Source: Druceiella hillmani (lineage: Eukaryota > Arthropoda > Insecta > Lepidoptera > Hepialidae). From it: a stretch of 64,000 bases of DNA. Under the pieces are notes generated by a model. It ran no database searches. It saw nothing but the letters and a program-made list of their open reading frames with translations, and was not told where the DNA came from. A program made the position numbers and the translations under genes. Shown piece by piece: positions 47,220 through 58,825 of this stretch (position 1 is its first letter; every line of letters starts with the position of its first letter). Where the stretch lies: the NCBI GenBank assembly GCA_039881145.1, contig JAYKKI010000004.1:47396001-47460000 (forward strand), written 5' to 3'.

Positions 47220-49776
47220 CAAAACAAAATGTCTGAAAACGATCCAATTCAAATCGAATACGTTCTTCTCAAGTTTTTGTAGAAAATATGTAACATTTAA
47301 TATTGAGTGCGTATATTTCGGGAACTGTAGGTTTTATACATGCAATTTTGAGAATCCTTTGAATATGCGCGTAGAGTATATGTTTATTCACATATTGTGA
47401 TGCGATTTGTGGTTATCAAGTGTCATTTTATCCGAATTGACCCACCGCCAGATGCTATCGCAATAATAACGTCATCTTTTTGATGAAGGTAAAAGAAAAA
47501 AAGATTAAAATTAAAAAAACGTCATAGTTCTCTTATATGTCGGTAAAGTCAGGATGGACAACTATGGTACAAATAATTTAAAAACAGATAATTTACGTAA
47601 AACTTAAAATTGCTTGAAAGTAGATAGGAAAGTATTAGAGGAAATTTATATATTTACTGCAATATAGATCAGCTGACAGCTAATTTTGCAATTAAGATGA
47701 AAAATTATCGTGATATGATTCTGAAATAAATTCTGATAGATCAGGCTCATAAATCTATTTTGTCGACTTATAATTTAGATACCTTAGAAAAATAACGTAT
47801 AGAATTATAGTTTGATAGAAGCCATCTGTCCAAAGTGAGGGACAAAAGCAATTCACGTATGCGTAAGCATCATGCAATTATGTAAAATGATACGTACACA
47901 AATACAAGGGATAATGTTGCTAGTAGAGGTGTATTTTCTCAAATTTAGAGACATTTAAACTGTTTCTTCCTTAGATAATTTAAGGACTCAAAATTATTCT
48001 ATCTTGGTAATAACATAGATATTATATTTAGTATATTTTAAGTTAGGTCAATTTTTATTTTAACATGAAAATATTTTAAAAACCTGAGCTGGACTATTCT
48101 ATTTTGAACTAGTGTCTGTGACAATTGGAAAAAAATAATCGATTTATTATTATGTGAACATGAAAATAAAATGTGCAATAATGACAAGGAATAGACAATA
48201 TAAACTCTTAAGCTCATTTTGTAAAAATGTATAAACCTGTAAATAATCTTGACATGCCTTTTATACAAATGCATATAGAAACTTTACATACATCAGAATG
48301 TTCTATGAATTTTTTGGTTTTCCATTGAATATTTGGTTTTGCATTGAATATATACAATGGTTAAAGACCGCTAGTCCCATTAATATTACTAGCGGTATTG
48401 GTGAGCACCATATGAAAAAATAAAATTGAGTTCCCCGAGTTTGCTTATATGACTGAACTAATTTATTATAGATTTCTGTAGTCATCGTCTATAATAAATT
48501 TTATGGTCTAGACGAAAAGGGCTACTTCGTCTTGACAAAAATGCATTATTTTAAGAATACTTTTTTCCTGTAACCGTATGTCTTACAGTATCCGTTATAA
48601 TTTTCAAAAAGAGTACTTACTAAGAGCTACATTAAGTATTTTTTTAGATTTTTTTCCAACTTTTTTCTGCAAAAGTTAAGAAGGAAGGGAACGCTTTGTT
48701 GGTGACTTTAAGTGAAACTATCTCGAGACAGAAGCAATAAAATTATTTTATTTTAGAATATTCTTTATTTCATTTCAAGAGATCTATCCAACAATGCTCT
48801 ACTCGGTGGGGTAGGTAAATTCTTTTTTATCAACATCCCTTTTCGTTGTGTGTGAAGGGGTCCAAAAATACTCATTTATCTTTGGAATATTATTGTCTAT
48901 ATTCAAGTTAAATTTCATCTCAATAGACGTAATAATCTGCGAAGAATGGCTGTAGCATACAGGCGGAAGGACGGATAGATGGAGGTAGCGAAACTATAAT
49001 GGTTCCTAGTTTACTACGGAATATATTTTCGGCCAAATGATGATTAATATATCTTTCCTTCCGCATGGTTAATAAAAAAATTATTTCAAACGGCGAGTCG
49101 TTTGGTAGCAGCTTCATGATTTTTTCGCCACGTTTCTTTTGAAGCATCTTTCTTTAGCTTTATCCATAGTGAAGCGTAGGTAGGTGAATTAAAAATAGAA
49201 TCTAAATCATCTGGAATTAAAGGCGCTGGAGATTTGAAACTAGAATTTGTTTCGTATCATCACCTGAACTACCTTGAAAAACGTAATAATTATCAGTTAA
49301 TTCATAGATATCACAGATTTAGTAACTAATAAAATAAAAATATACATGACGACTATGAGTCTATCGTAACAACTTACCGGTTATGATTAGTTTGGCTCAT
49401 GGTTATTCTACAAGTTGTCATCTTGAAAGCGATTCTCTTCCGTACTATAATTACGAAAAATATTAATATTAGAATATTATAATATTATATTTTGACAATT
49501 AATTCATACGGACATTCAAATTTATAGTGTAATAAACATGCTTGCATAAAATATTAAGTATTTGTGAGCATTAAGCTTGGCTGTATCAGCTGAATTCTAT
49601 TTGCCTTACTTATAAAACAAATATCGACATTATTCATTCACTGTATTACACCACTATTCATTTAGGTTTTTTGAATAATTTACTAAGCAATTTTTTAATG
49701 TGAACTTGCTGAATTATAAAAGTGATATACAAGTACGAAAAACCAACATTTAACTAGAAAGTAACTAAGATCAGAA
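47220..49776. other. Unassigned DNA with fragments of insect repeats
   Basis: 48780-49020 contains 'aagttaaatttcatctcaatagacg...aggcggaaggacggatagatgg', a diverged copy of a common lepidopteran repeat motif ('atttcatctcaatccgttcagc...gacagacagac'). A 12 bp perfect inverted repeat (aatttattatag / ctataataaatt) lies at 48460-48500. No gene is seen. Confidence 0.4.
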
Positions 49777-50072
49777 TATGTATATATGTACGCATGTACG
49801 CATGTACGCATGTACGCATGTACGCATGTACGCATGTAAGCATGTACGCATGTAAGCATGGTCGCATGTACGCATGTACGCACGTACGTACGTACGTACG
49901 TATGTACGTACGTACATATGTACGTATGCACGTATGTACGTATATACGTATATACGTATGTACGTACGTACGTATGTACGTAAGTACGTATGTACGTATG
50001 TACGTAAGTACGTATGCACGTATGTACGTAAGTACGTACGTACGTACGTATGTATGTATGTACGTATGTATG
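49777..50072. repeat. Compound microsatellite: (cgcatgta)n followed by (acgt)n/(gtatgtac)n
   Basis: The first part is an 8 bp unit (cgcatgta) repeated about nine times. The rest is a mixture of acgt, atgt and atac steps. Because ACGT and CATG are self-complementary the array can fold on itself and is open in several frames on both strands, which produces spurious Tyr/Val/Arg-rich frames. It abuts the poly(A) tail of the retrotransposon on its right. Confidence 0.95.
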
Positions 50073-50273
50073 TTTTTTTTTATTATCTGAGGGGAAAAAT
50101 ACTATTACGTATCATGGGGTCTAGGTGTTAGTGAGCATGTATGTCGGACTCGGCCAAGACTGGCCTATACCGACTAAAGAACCGCCTCTTCTTCTTTACC
50201 TTCTTTATCCCCATGGTGTCACAGTTAGGCATTTCTTCACGGGGGAAGGGCTTAGCCTTATTTTCGAGCTATC

Positions 50274-53264
50274 TCATAATTGTGCTTGGCTGCCGCTCAT
50301 TCGAGCTCTTTCTCTTTCCTGGATGCGTAGTTCTATTAGCACTTCCATCGCATACGTATTTGTTGCGTCACATGCCTCCTTTCCCTGTAGCATTACAGAT
50401 ACAACATTGTCTGGTACAACACTAAAATTTAATTTTGATTCCCACTTCCGCCGAGCCACTGAGAATCGAGGACAAACAAAGAATACGTGCTCTGCGTTTT
50501 CGTTACTGCCTTCGCAGATGGGATATTCTGGGGAATGATCATGTTTGAACCGATGAAGATATTCTCGGAAGCATCCGTGCCCTGAGTGCATCTGCGTAAG
50601 GTAGTAATTTACGTCTCCTTGTTCGCGGTTCATCCATTGATCCACTTCGGGTATGAGCCGATGAGTCCATCTCCCTTTACTTGAGGCGTCCCAGCGGGTC
50701 TGCCAGTGACGTATACTGCTTTCTCTTTCCTGACTCCTCAGCTCAGCCGGCGTCAAGTGCGGGCTTTCTTTTCGAAGGTAGTATAGAGACTTCCGTTCCT
50801 CAGCTAGTATATCTATGGGCATCATCCCAGCAATTACACCCACCGCGTCTTCAGAGACAGTACGGAAAGAACTAGCTGTCCGTAGTGCGCTTAGCCTGTA
50901 GACCGATGTGACTTTACACCGGTTATCCTGATTGGCAAGGGCCAATGACCAGATAGGAACTCCATATATTAGTACTGATGTAACTACAGACGTCAGCAAT
51001 AGTCTCCTATTTTGCTTGGGCCCTCCAACTTTGGCATTAACCGAGACAAATTTGTCACCACTTTCGCTGCCTTTACTGCAGTACATTCTACGTGTTTCTT
51101 GAAACTAAGACGATTGTCTATCATTACTCCAAGATAGCGAATGTACGGTTGCGTCGTGAATGTATGGTGGCCAACCATCAGTGTCATTTTCTCAGTTTGC
51201 TTCCTGCTAGTAATGAGGACAGCTTCCGTTTTATGCTCTGCAAGTTTGAGTCCCACTTGGTCCATCCAGCTTTGTATGACTGCGTAGGTTTGATCAAAAC
51301 CCCAGTTAATTTCTTTTACGTGTTTGGCGACTATTAAAACCGCGATATCATCCGCAAATGCGACAAGACGTGCTTCTGCAGGAAAGGCTTGTTTCAGTAA
51401 TGTGTCATACATGATATTCCAAAGCAAGGGGACCAGCACTGATCCTTGAGGTACTCCTCCAGTTACATTGTTCACTTTTGGCCCAGCATCAGTATCGTAC
51501 CTAAGGACTCGATCTGTGAAGTAGCTCGCCACTATGTTCTGCAGGTAGTTAGATACATGGAATTTGGCAATGGCTTTCATAATCACATCTCATCTGGCTG
51601 AGTTGAAGGCATTTTTAATATCTAATGCTGCAACCAGGCAATACTTTTTTGTGCCTCCTTTCCATCTGTTTCCAGAGATTGCCCGCTTTGCAGTATTGAC
51701 CACCAAGTCGATTGCATCTAGCGTAGATTGGCCCTTTCGAAAACCATACTGGTTGTCGGCCAATTGCGGGTCAACAACAGCTTCAATTCGTCTGTGGACA
51801 ATACGTTCCAGTACTTTTCCAGCGCTATCTAGCATGCATAATGGGCAGTACGAAGATGGCTCCCTTTTTGATTTGTTCTCTTTTTGTAGAAGCACTAACC
51901 TTTGCACCTTCCATCTTCTTGGAAAGGTACCTTCCCGGAGACAGGGGTTATAGGTATCTAGGAAGAAGACTGGAGCTGTTTTGATGGCAGCTTTTAATGC
52001 AATGTTCGGGATACAATCCAAACCAGGAGCTTTAGTGTTTCCTATTCTTGAACAAGCTTCTAGGAGTTCCCCATGTGTAATTGGTGGTATTATGTCAGCT
52101 TTTTCCATCTGCACAATGTAGGTTTGCTCTATTTGTTGGGGGAATAGCGCCGTAACTATAGATTTTAACAATTCAGGGTCAGTCGGTGAGCATGATTGTT
52201 GTCTCTTAAGCCGCAACATGACTGTTTTATATGGCCTTCCCCATAGGTCTTTCTCAACTTCCTCTAGAAGATCGTTCCTGCACTTCTTTTTACTATCTCG
52301 AATAGCATTTTTGAGCATTCGGCGTGTTTCTTTATACCTTTCCATCCTTGTGTGGTAGTAGGTGTTAGCCTTCTTCCGCGCCCGTTGTGTAAGCCTTTTT
52401 GCTTGGATGCACTCTTTGCGAAGCGTGGCTATTGTGTCATTCCACCTAAAAACTGGAGAAAGTCTATTTGGACAACGTTTCCGTGGCATAGAGGCGTCGC
52501 AAGCTGATACAATTTTTCTGATGACAACAGTTACTTTTCCGTTAGCATCTTATCCCTGATCTGTGGTCCAAAGCAATATGGAATGTTTCGAAATCAAAGC
52601 CATTAGTCTTCCATCCGATTGTATTGCTTCTCTTGATGAGCACCCTAGGTATCGTGTCCAAAATTTCCCAATATATTGCTTGGTGATCACTAGCCGTGTA
52701 AATTTCTGTGACTTTCCAAGAGTTGTTACCTTTTGCCAAGTTCATGCTTACGAAAGTTAGGTCCACGATAGAACTTACATGTCCTTTTATAAAAGTGGGT
52801 TTGTTTCCACTGTTGAGTAGCACAACATCTAGGGACGCCACAGTTTCTAGGAGTGCTAATTCTCTGGCGTTTGTCCATTTACTACCCCAGTCAGTTGCCC
52901 ACGTATTAAAATCACCTGCGATGGCCGCACGATAGTGATTTCTTACGTCGTCTGCGAGTCTTTCCAGAAAGTCATTATATTCCTGCAGTGTGAGGCTAGG
53001 CGGAGTATAACAGCTGTAAAAATGTATTTCACCTAGCTTGGCTCTTACAAATCCAGTTCTTGGAGTAACTTCCTGGCAAGGCTGCAGGTTGCAAAACCAT
53101 ATGGCAGCTTTAGCCCCAGCATCAGTAACTCATTAGTTATTATTTGGGACTTTATATGGTTCTGAGATTAGGATCAGATCCAACTGTAACTCTCGGGTCG
53201 TCTGCTTAAGTAAATCTTGAGCGGCCTCGCAGTGATTGACATTTAGTTGGAGGATCCTTACCAT
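50274..53264 (-). pseudogene. ORF2 (APE endonuclease, reverse transcriptase, C-terminal CCHC) of the R1-clade element, broken
   Basis: It starts ATG at 53264 (MVRILQLNVNHCEAAQDLL), overlapping the ORF1 stop. The endonuclease retains ISEPYK, GDFNTWATDWGS, SSIVDLTFV and the catalytic SDHQAI, but has a TAA-TGA pair at the start of the VTDAGAKAAIW block. After a frame change near 52520 the RT reads TKAPGLDCIPN, DNQYGFRKGQSTLDAI, VAALDIKNAFNSAR (then a TGA in place of Trp), GGVPQGSVLVPLLWNI and LVAFADDIAVLI, the FADD catalytic box. A second frameshift near 51020 precedes the C-terminal MHSGHGCFREYLHRFKHDHS and CEGSNENAEHVFFVCPRF (zinc knuckle). With two frameshifts and several stops it cannot move on its own, but each domain is otherwise intact, so the insertion is fairly young. 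Confidence 0.88.
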
Positions 53265-54562
53265 CGTCGATTCTTCCGGACCATCTGAAGTGCTGCTTGG
53301 AGAGCTGGGCATTTACCGCAGCCTGCGATGTGGGCAGAATTGTCTTTTTTGACATCTTCAAGGCAGAGTGCACAGGAAGCATCTTTTGTACAGTTCGTAA
53401 TTTTATGACCTTCTTCTCCACATTTCAGGCACAGCTGAGATCGGTTTATCGTGCTTGTGCATTTACTTGACAAGTACCCGTATCTCCAGCATTTGTAACA
53501 TTTCGTAGGCTTTTCTATCGTCCTTACTCTGTAATTCACCCAGCCTATCTTAATCTTGCCACGATCAACAATGATATTTGTAGCCGTTTGCTCATCCACT
53601 TTAATGGTGGCTGTCTGAGTCCCACCATATGTTTACCGAAAGGACCTAATTGTATCTAGAGTGATACTGTTGTCTCCATTGACAGCCTTCTGTAGTGCTT
53701 CTAGTACCTCTAACTTAGTGGTAGTTTCAACCAGGTCTTTAATTTCAACCCCAACTTCTGGGACTTTACTTTTTACTATTGCCTCGTGGCCATGGATATC
53801 AGCAATTGTTTTCTTTATATCGGCTGCTTTGTCATTATTATTCTTCGTGAGGACAAGTAGCATGTCTCCTGCCATAGTTTTGCGTATTTTATCCACATAT
53901 TGGCCCACTTTTTCCGTGGCCGAGTCTTGCTTTAAGAGTTTCAATATGTCGGAGTATTTTTCTTTTTCCTTGGGGCGTATAAGCACCGCATTAGCCCTAA
54001 CATTAGGTTTCTTCTTTTTTAATCCTTTCTTTTGCACCGTTTGCCATTCGGATACGTGTAGTGGTTTTTCCTCTTGACTACTCAGTGACGGTATGGGAGT
54101 AGCCTCATGTTTCCTCTTTTTCGCAGCTTTGCTCACTCCCTTAGGTGAGTTACGCACCTTTCGCTTTATTTTGCGGATTTGCCGAACTTGCGATAAATCC
54201 GTTTCCGTCTTATCCTGCGTTTCGGTGTCATTCATAGTCAGCTCTGAATATGTTCTCGAAAGGGGTAAATTAGTCTGCGTCTCTGCATCAGGTAGTAGGA
54301 CGTTGAACCTTAGGACTACTGTTTTCCAACCTGAAATCTTCTTGAAAGAACTGCCTAATGATGCTGTGACCTTTCTTATTTCTCCATGTACATTCATTTT
54401 CGTCTTAATGAAGTCGGCCAAAGAATTAATCAGCTGCTCATGCCTTAGTAACATACTTTTTAAATCAGTTTCGATACTTTGCTGAGTATTGAATGGATGA
54501 CCTCTCTTCTCCTTGTTTTGCGTTTGCTCTGTTAGTTTTGTTTTGTTCAAATTTTGTTCCAT
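53258..54562 (-). pseudogene. ORF1 (gag-like, CCHC zinc knuckles) of the R1-clade element, one in-frame stop
   Basis: The frame from MEQNLNKTKLTEQTQNKEKR (54562) runs 434 codons to TAA at 53258-53260, broken only by a TAA at 53633-53635 (after DTIRSFR, before TYGGTQTATIK). The N-terminal half is Lys/Glu-rich and probably coiled-coil. The nucleic-acid-binding end carries CYKCWRYGYLSSKC, CLKCGEEGHKITNC and CALCLEDVKKDNSAHIAGC, the three-knuckle arrangement of R1/Jockey-type ORF1 proteins. Its stop overlaps the ORF2 start (ATGGTAA). Confidence 0.85.
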
Positions 54563-54565
54563 ACT

Positions 54566-54865
54566 GTTCGCACGAGAACCTAGGGAATCACTAAGTCCGC
54601 ATCGGCAGAGCCCCGATTACCGACGTAAGGCCGCTTAATTACGCCTGGGGCGGGACCAGGTACCCCCAGGAAGACGCTCGCGACGACCATACCCTGTCGC
54701 CTTCCAATGCTGGACACGCTAGACCACTGACGTCGGGTTGTGTTTTGTCCGAGGGGGCTATTTTATTTCACCCCTGCCCTGTGTCGACAATGCGAGCCTT
54801 GGGCTTGCCCCTATCCGTAACCTTGGGGACGCGCCGTGTAGCAGTACACCTCTGCCTACGGTGTT
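54566..54865 (-). promoter_or_regulatory. 5' UTR of the R1-clade element
   Basis: About 300 bp upstream of ORF1, markedly GC-richer than the genome around it. In non-LTR elements such leaders usually carry an internal promoter. No specific motif is identified here. Confidence 0.5.
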
Positions 54866-54871
54866 TGTATG

Positions 54872-54937
<66 letters not shown>

Positions 54938-54943
54938 TATATA
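54866..54943. repeat. (TGTA)n-(TA)n microsatellite at the 5' end of the R1-clade element
   Basis: It begins 'tgtatgtatgtatatat' and is then almost pure TA with one TG interruption. Read in element orientation it is (AT)n ending in ACATACATACA immediately before the 5' end. Confidence 0.92.
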
Positions 54944-55251
54944 CGAAAATAAAAATTATTTTCAGAATTTTAACAACTCTAATAATGTTCTTCACGACAT
55001 AATTGCAGTGTTGAAACATAAATCATATCAAAAAAATCTTTTAGGTCCTGATATCATAATGGCTTTTTGCATAAAATTGTGAACTTTAATTTTAGTATTA
55101 CGAATGTTTTACTTCGAATTATAAAGCGAAATGAAGTACTTATAAGTGAAATGTTATGTTAGAATATTTCTTACCACACAAACGGTCATTAAAAAAAAAG
55201 AAAAACTGAGAACTTTTAACTCTAAGAAGTCTCGTTAATTAATGACATTTG
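54944..55251. other. Unassigned AT-rich spacer between two retrotransposons
   Basis: No gene or repeat recognised. The right end contains the first copy of the target-site duplication of the next element (55252-55263). Confidence 0.5.
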
Positions 55252-55551
55252 ACGCACAGATTCTTTCTTTCTTTGATTATATAGCGTTCGTTTTCTCCAG
55301 AGAGAACCTTTGCCAATGTCAAGTGTGGAAAAAAGGCTATGGCAACACTGATTAAATCAAATTTCGGATATTTGTCATTGTTGCTTGATAACAAAACAGT
55401 AGACTATACAATAAAACAAAAACTAAATAAGAAGTTGGCTACAATTAAACTAAAAGAAGAAAACGACATTATAATATACAGAAAGTACAAAATAAGTATA
55501 TACAAATATACAAACTTTAAAAAATAAACATGAACATAAGTATAAAAATTT

Positions 55552-58500
55552 CTATATCTTGATGTCGTTCTTTCTTATGAACTGAATGATTAATCCTAAA
55601 ATGGGTTTGTTGGCAATAAATAAACGTGATCTTATGTTGATGGGCAATTGAATTTTATATTTTAATAATTTGGAAACAAACGAAGGAAATCTATTATTTA
55701 ATGGACATGAAAAAATGAGATGATTTAAATCGCCTTCTCCAAACCCGCAATCGCAAATTGGAGACAATCTGACCCGCAGTCTAGCCAAATGAGTAGGAAT
55801 AGAACAATGACCCAAACGCATGCGAGATACCACAGAGGATTCCTTTCGAGAGAAAGTAAATGTTGAGAACCAAGGTTTTGAAGGTATAAAAGGTTGGATC
55901 TGGAAATATACACCTGTAATCTGGGATAATCTTTCCCACGCCCTCTGCCAGTCAGACGCCATCCAGAAACGAGTCATGGGAAGAAGATCCTCAATGAAAT
56001 TAGTAGTGAAACATGGATCCCCGTTCACTGCGGCAAACCGAGCTTTTGCGTCGACTATTTCATTACCTACTATGCCACAATGACTAGGGATCCATGCAAG
56101 AACGACATCGGATCCCGATCTCTCCAAATCAAGCGCAAGTAGCTTGATACGGAAGAATTTTGATAAACGGGGTTAGTGAGGGATTTGAATCTTTGGAAGC
56201 TAACGATAAGAAGAGGTTGGGACTTAAAACGCCAAAAAGGAGTATGTTCAGTAAACGTAGAGAGGAGGGTGAGTTTAGGAAAAATAGGGTGAGTAGAAAA
56301 CCTAGCTGCCTTTAGTAAATAACGATCAGCTAGGTATTGTTGCCGGAGACTTAAAGGAGGATCAACACATTCTACTTGTAGGGCATTTATGGGACTGGAT
56401 TTCATAGCACCTGCTATGATCCTCAGAGCTTGAGACTGAATGCGGGTCAATTTAGTGGCATTGGATTTGGAAATAGGATCAAGTAGAAATGAACCATATT
56501 CTAGATGACTACGGACTAGAGCGTTATATATTAATTTTAATGTGGAAGGGTGAGAGCCCCACCACACTCCCGAAAGAGCGCGGAGGATATTCAAATTAGC
56601 CTGGCATTGGGAGATGACATATTCGATGTGAATGTTCCAGGATAATTTTGAGTCTAGGAACATACCTAAGAATTTGGTATTGGAAAGAAGAGGGATCAAA
56701 GAGGAATTATAAGAAATAGATAACGGAGGAGTAATTCTGCTTCTCGAGAAGACCACGACAGCGCTTTTGGAAGGGGATAAATCGATACCATGAGAGGTAA
56801 CCCATTTATTTAGGTTAACAAGGGCAGAGTTCAAAGCATTTTCGGCAACAATTATTGATTTATCAGAAGAATATAAAAGCAGGTCATCAGCGTATTGCAA
56901 AACACGACAGAAAGGATTAACTGTTGAGTGAATCATATAAGAGTAAATATTGAAAAGTAATGGACTTAATTCTTGAAAAGGAGGGGGCGGGGGATCCAGG
57001 GTATCTAAGAATAATAGATCTTTCTAAAAGAAAATTGAGGAGAAAATTTATAATCTTAATCGGAATCCCAAGATTATGAAGAATTGTTTGGAGGACTGGA
57101 AGGATTACATTATCATAGGCTGAAGAAAGATCTAAAAAAGCAGCAACGAGAAACTCTTGTCGAGAGAAAGCAAGTCTGATGTCAGTGGTTAGGACGCTGA
57201 GATTGTCCAACGTACTTTTAGCTCTTCTGAAGCCAAATTGGTTCCTTGGAAAAATAGAATAGTGTTCAGTAAACCATTCCAAACGATTCTTAATTAAATG
57301 TTCCGTAATCTTCGCTAGAACAGGAGAAAGGGCTATGGGTCTGTAGGATGAACCTACATTGGGATCTTTATGGGGTTTAGGGATGGGAATTATTATTTGA
57401 GTTTTCCAAGACTTTGGAATAGAACCTGATTTGAACATACAGTTAATGAGGGATAGAAGATACCAACGGGTAGATGGTAAAGTATTTTTCACCATTGAAT
57501 ATGACATTCCGTCAATACCAGGGGAAGAATCCTTAAGATAAAAGGAGAGAGGGATTGACAGAATTTCTGCCTTCCCTCTTTTTTTTCAGGAGAATTCATT
57601 TAGTCTGAGCTTGGGTCTTTCGAAACAAGAGGAAGTTTGCTTTCGACATATTAGATTTATATATCGCTTCAGCCTCTTTACGGGTTTTAACCGCTGCGGA
57701 ACAGTCTCCATCCCACCAGGGGGGAGAGGATCTGAAGTGATGGTTAGATCTTTTAAGTGGGATAAATTTCCGAGCGGATAGGTCTATAGCCTTTACAAAT
57801 TGGTCATAGCAAGTGTCAATGTTATCCAAGTCCACTGGAGGGAGGGAATCCACTTCGACACTGAGAAAGGTACGGAATCCCACCCAATCTGCCCTATGTA
57901 GGTTGTATTTTAAGAGGGGGAGTTTTTTCAATATGTAAATTTACGTGAGGGAAAGAAATCAAAATGGGGAAATGGTCGCTTTCAAAAGACTCAGAAATAA
58001 TATTCCAGGAAACCAAGGATGCCAAGGATGAGGAGCAAAGTATATCTACTGAGCTCGGGCTCTGAAATGGGACAGGAACTCGTGTTGGAGAACCATCATT
58101 CAGTAAACACATGCCAAAATCGTCCTGGAGTTCCACCAAGGAGACCCCAAGAGGGTTGCTTCAGGTGGAACCCCAAGACGGGTGATGAGCATTAAAATCT
58201 CCCAGAATAATATACGGGCGAGGAATTGAAGATAAAATATCCCGTAGTTCTAATGCTACGGAACATGTTGGAAAGGGAACATATATGGAGAGGATAGTGA
58301 TATCTTTAACTCTCGCAGCAACAATATTGAATTGACAACTGCGGGAGCCAAGAGAAATCTGGGAAAAGGGAAGAGATTTGTCAAGTAATAGGGCGGATCC
58401 GCCCTTACCATCCGCTCTATCATCCCGGAGACAGACATAGCCTAGGATCTTAAAATGGAATCCAGGCTTCAGCCAAGTCTACGAGATGGCAGTCACGGAT

Positions 58501-58598
58501 GGAGAATACTTGACAAGGAGGTGACGAAGATCTGCTTTGTTGGAAATTATACTGCGACTATTCCATTGCAAGACCCTCGCCACTATTGGCGAAGCCAT
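55552..58598 (-). pseudogene. ORF2 (APE endonuclease, reverse transcriptase, RNase H) of the second non-LTR element, broken
   Basis: The start is MASPIVARVLQWNSRSI at 58598. The endonuclease reads NKADLRHLL, AIS-stop-TWLKPG (the catalytic Glu codon of 'aisETWL' has become a stop), ADGKGGSALLL, YIILGDFNAHHPSWGS and SDHFPILISF. The linker follows, with RADWVGFRTFL and PPWWDGDCSAAVKTRKEAEA. The RT carries RPIALSPVLAKITEHLI, NQFGFRRAKSTLDNLSVL, VAAFLDLSSAYDNV and, after a frame change near 57000, LQYADDLLLYS. The C-terminal part has RIQSQALRIIAGAMKSSPI. RNase H is seen in VVLAWIPSHCGIVGNEIVDA (56090 region), followed by the Cys/His tail CDCGFGEGDLNHLIFSC. Several frameshifts and stops are present, but all domains are there in order. 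Confidence 0.87.
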
Positions 58599-58825
58599 TG
58601 GAAAGGAGGGATTGAAGGGAAGTAAGAATAGATGAGGCAACGTTGGACGGTATTTGATTGGGGGAACTCAGAATTTTGACCAAGGTGGTCAAAAGAAATT
58701 GAATAATACTCGTAAAAGTATTAGTTGAAGGTTGTTGATTTAAACCGCAACCATTTTCAGGTTGAGGAATTCGGAAATCTGCCCAGGCTTGTGCTAGAGC
58801 AGAGCGGTCATAGCCCTGGTTGGAA

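Larger units (their letters stand above)
50073..54865 (-). mobile_element. R1-clade non-LTR retrotransposon, near full length, seated in a microsatellite (Waldo-like by target)
   Basis: On the minus strand it runs from the 5' end at about 54865 to a poly(A) tail (T9 at 50073-50081 on the + strand). It has a ~300 bp GC-rich 5' UTR, ORF1 and ORF2. Both flanks are simple repeats: (AT)n-ACATACATACA before the 5' end and CATACATACGTACATACATACGTACG after the poly(A). R1-clade elements of the Waldo type are known to insert in (ACAY)n repeats. The resemblance in target is my inference, as is the clade, from the RT C-terminal sequence. Confidence 0.8.

Noticed and set aside
49695..50131. Several overlapping long frames on both strands rich in Tyr, Val, Thr and Arg
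   Set aside because: They are translations of the self-complementary ACGT/CATG microsatellite, which is stop-free in many frames.
50125..50538. 137-codon plus-strand frame
   Set aside because: Antisense to the ORF2 C-terminus containing the GHGCFREYLHRF and CCHC motifs.
53661..54485. Two long plus-strand frames (138 and 130 codons) rich in Ser and Phe
   Set aside because: Antisense shadows of retrotransposon ORF1, whose minus-strand product has zinc knuckles.
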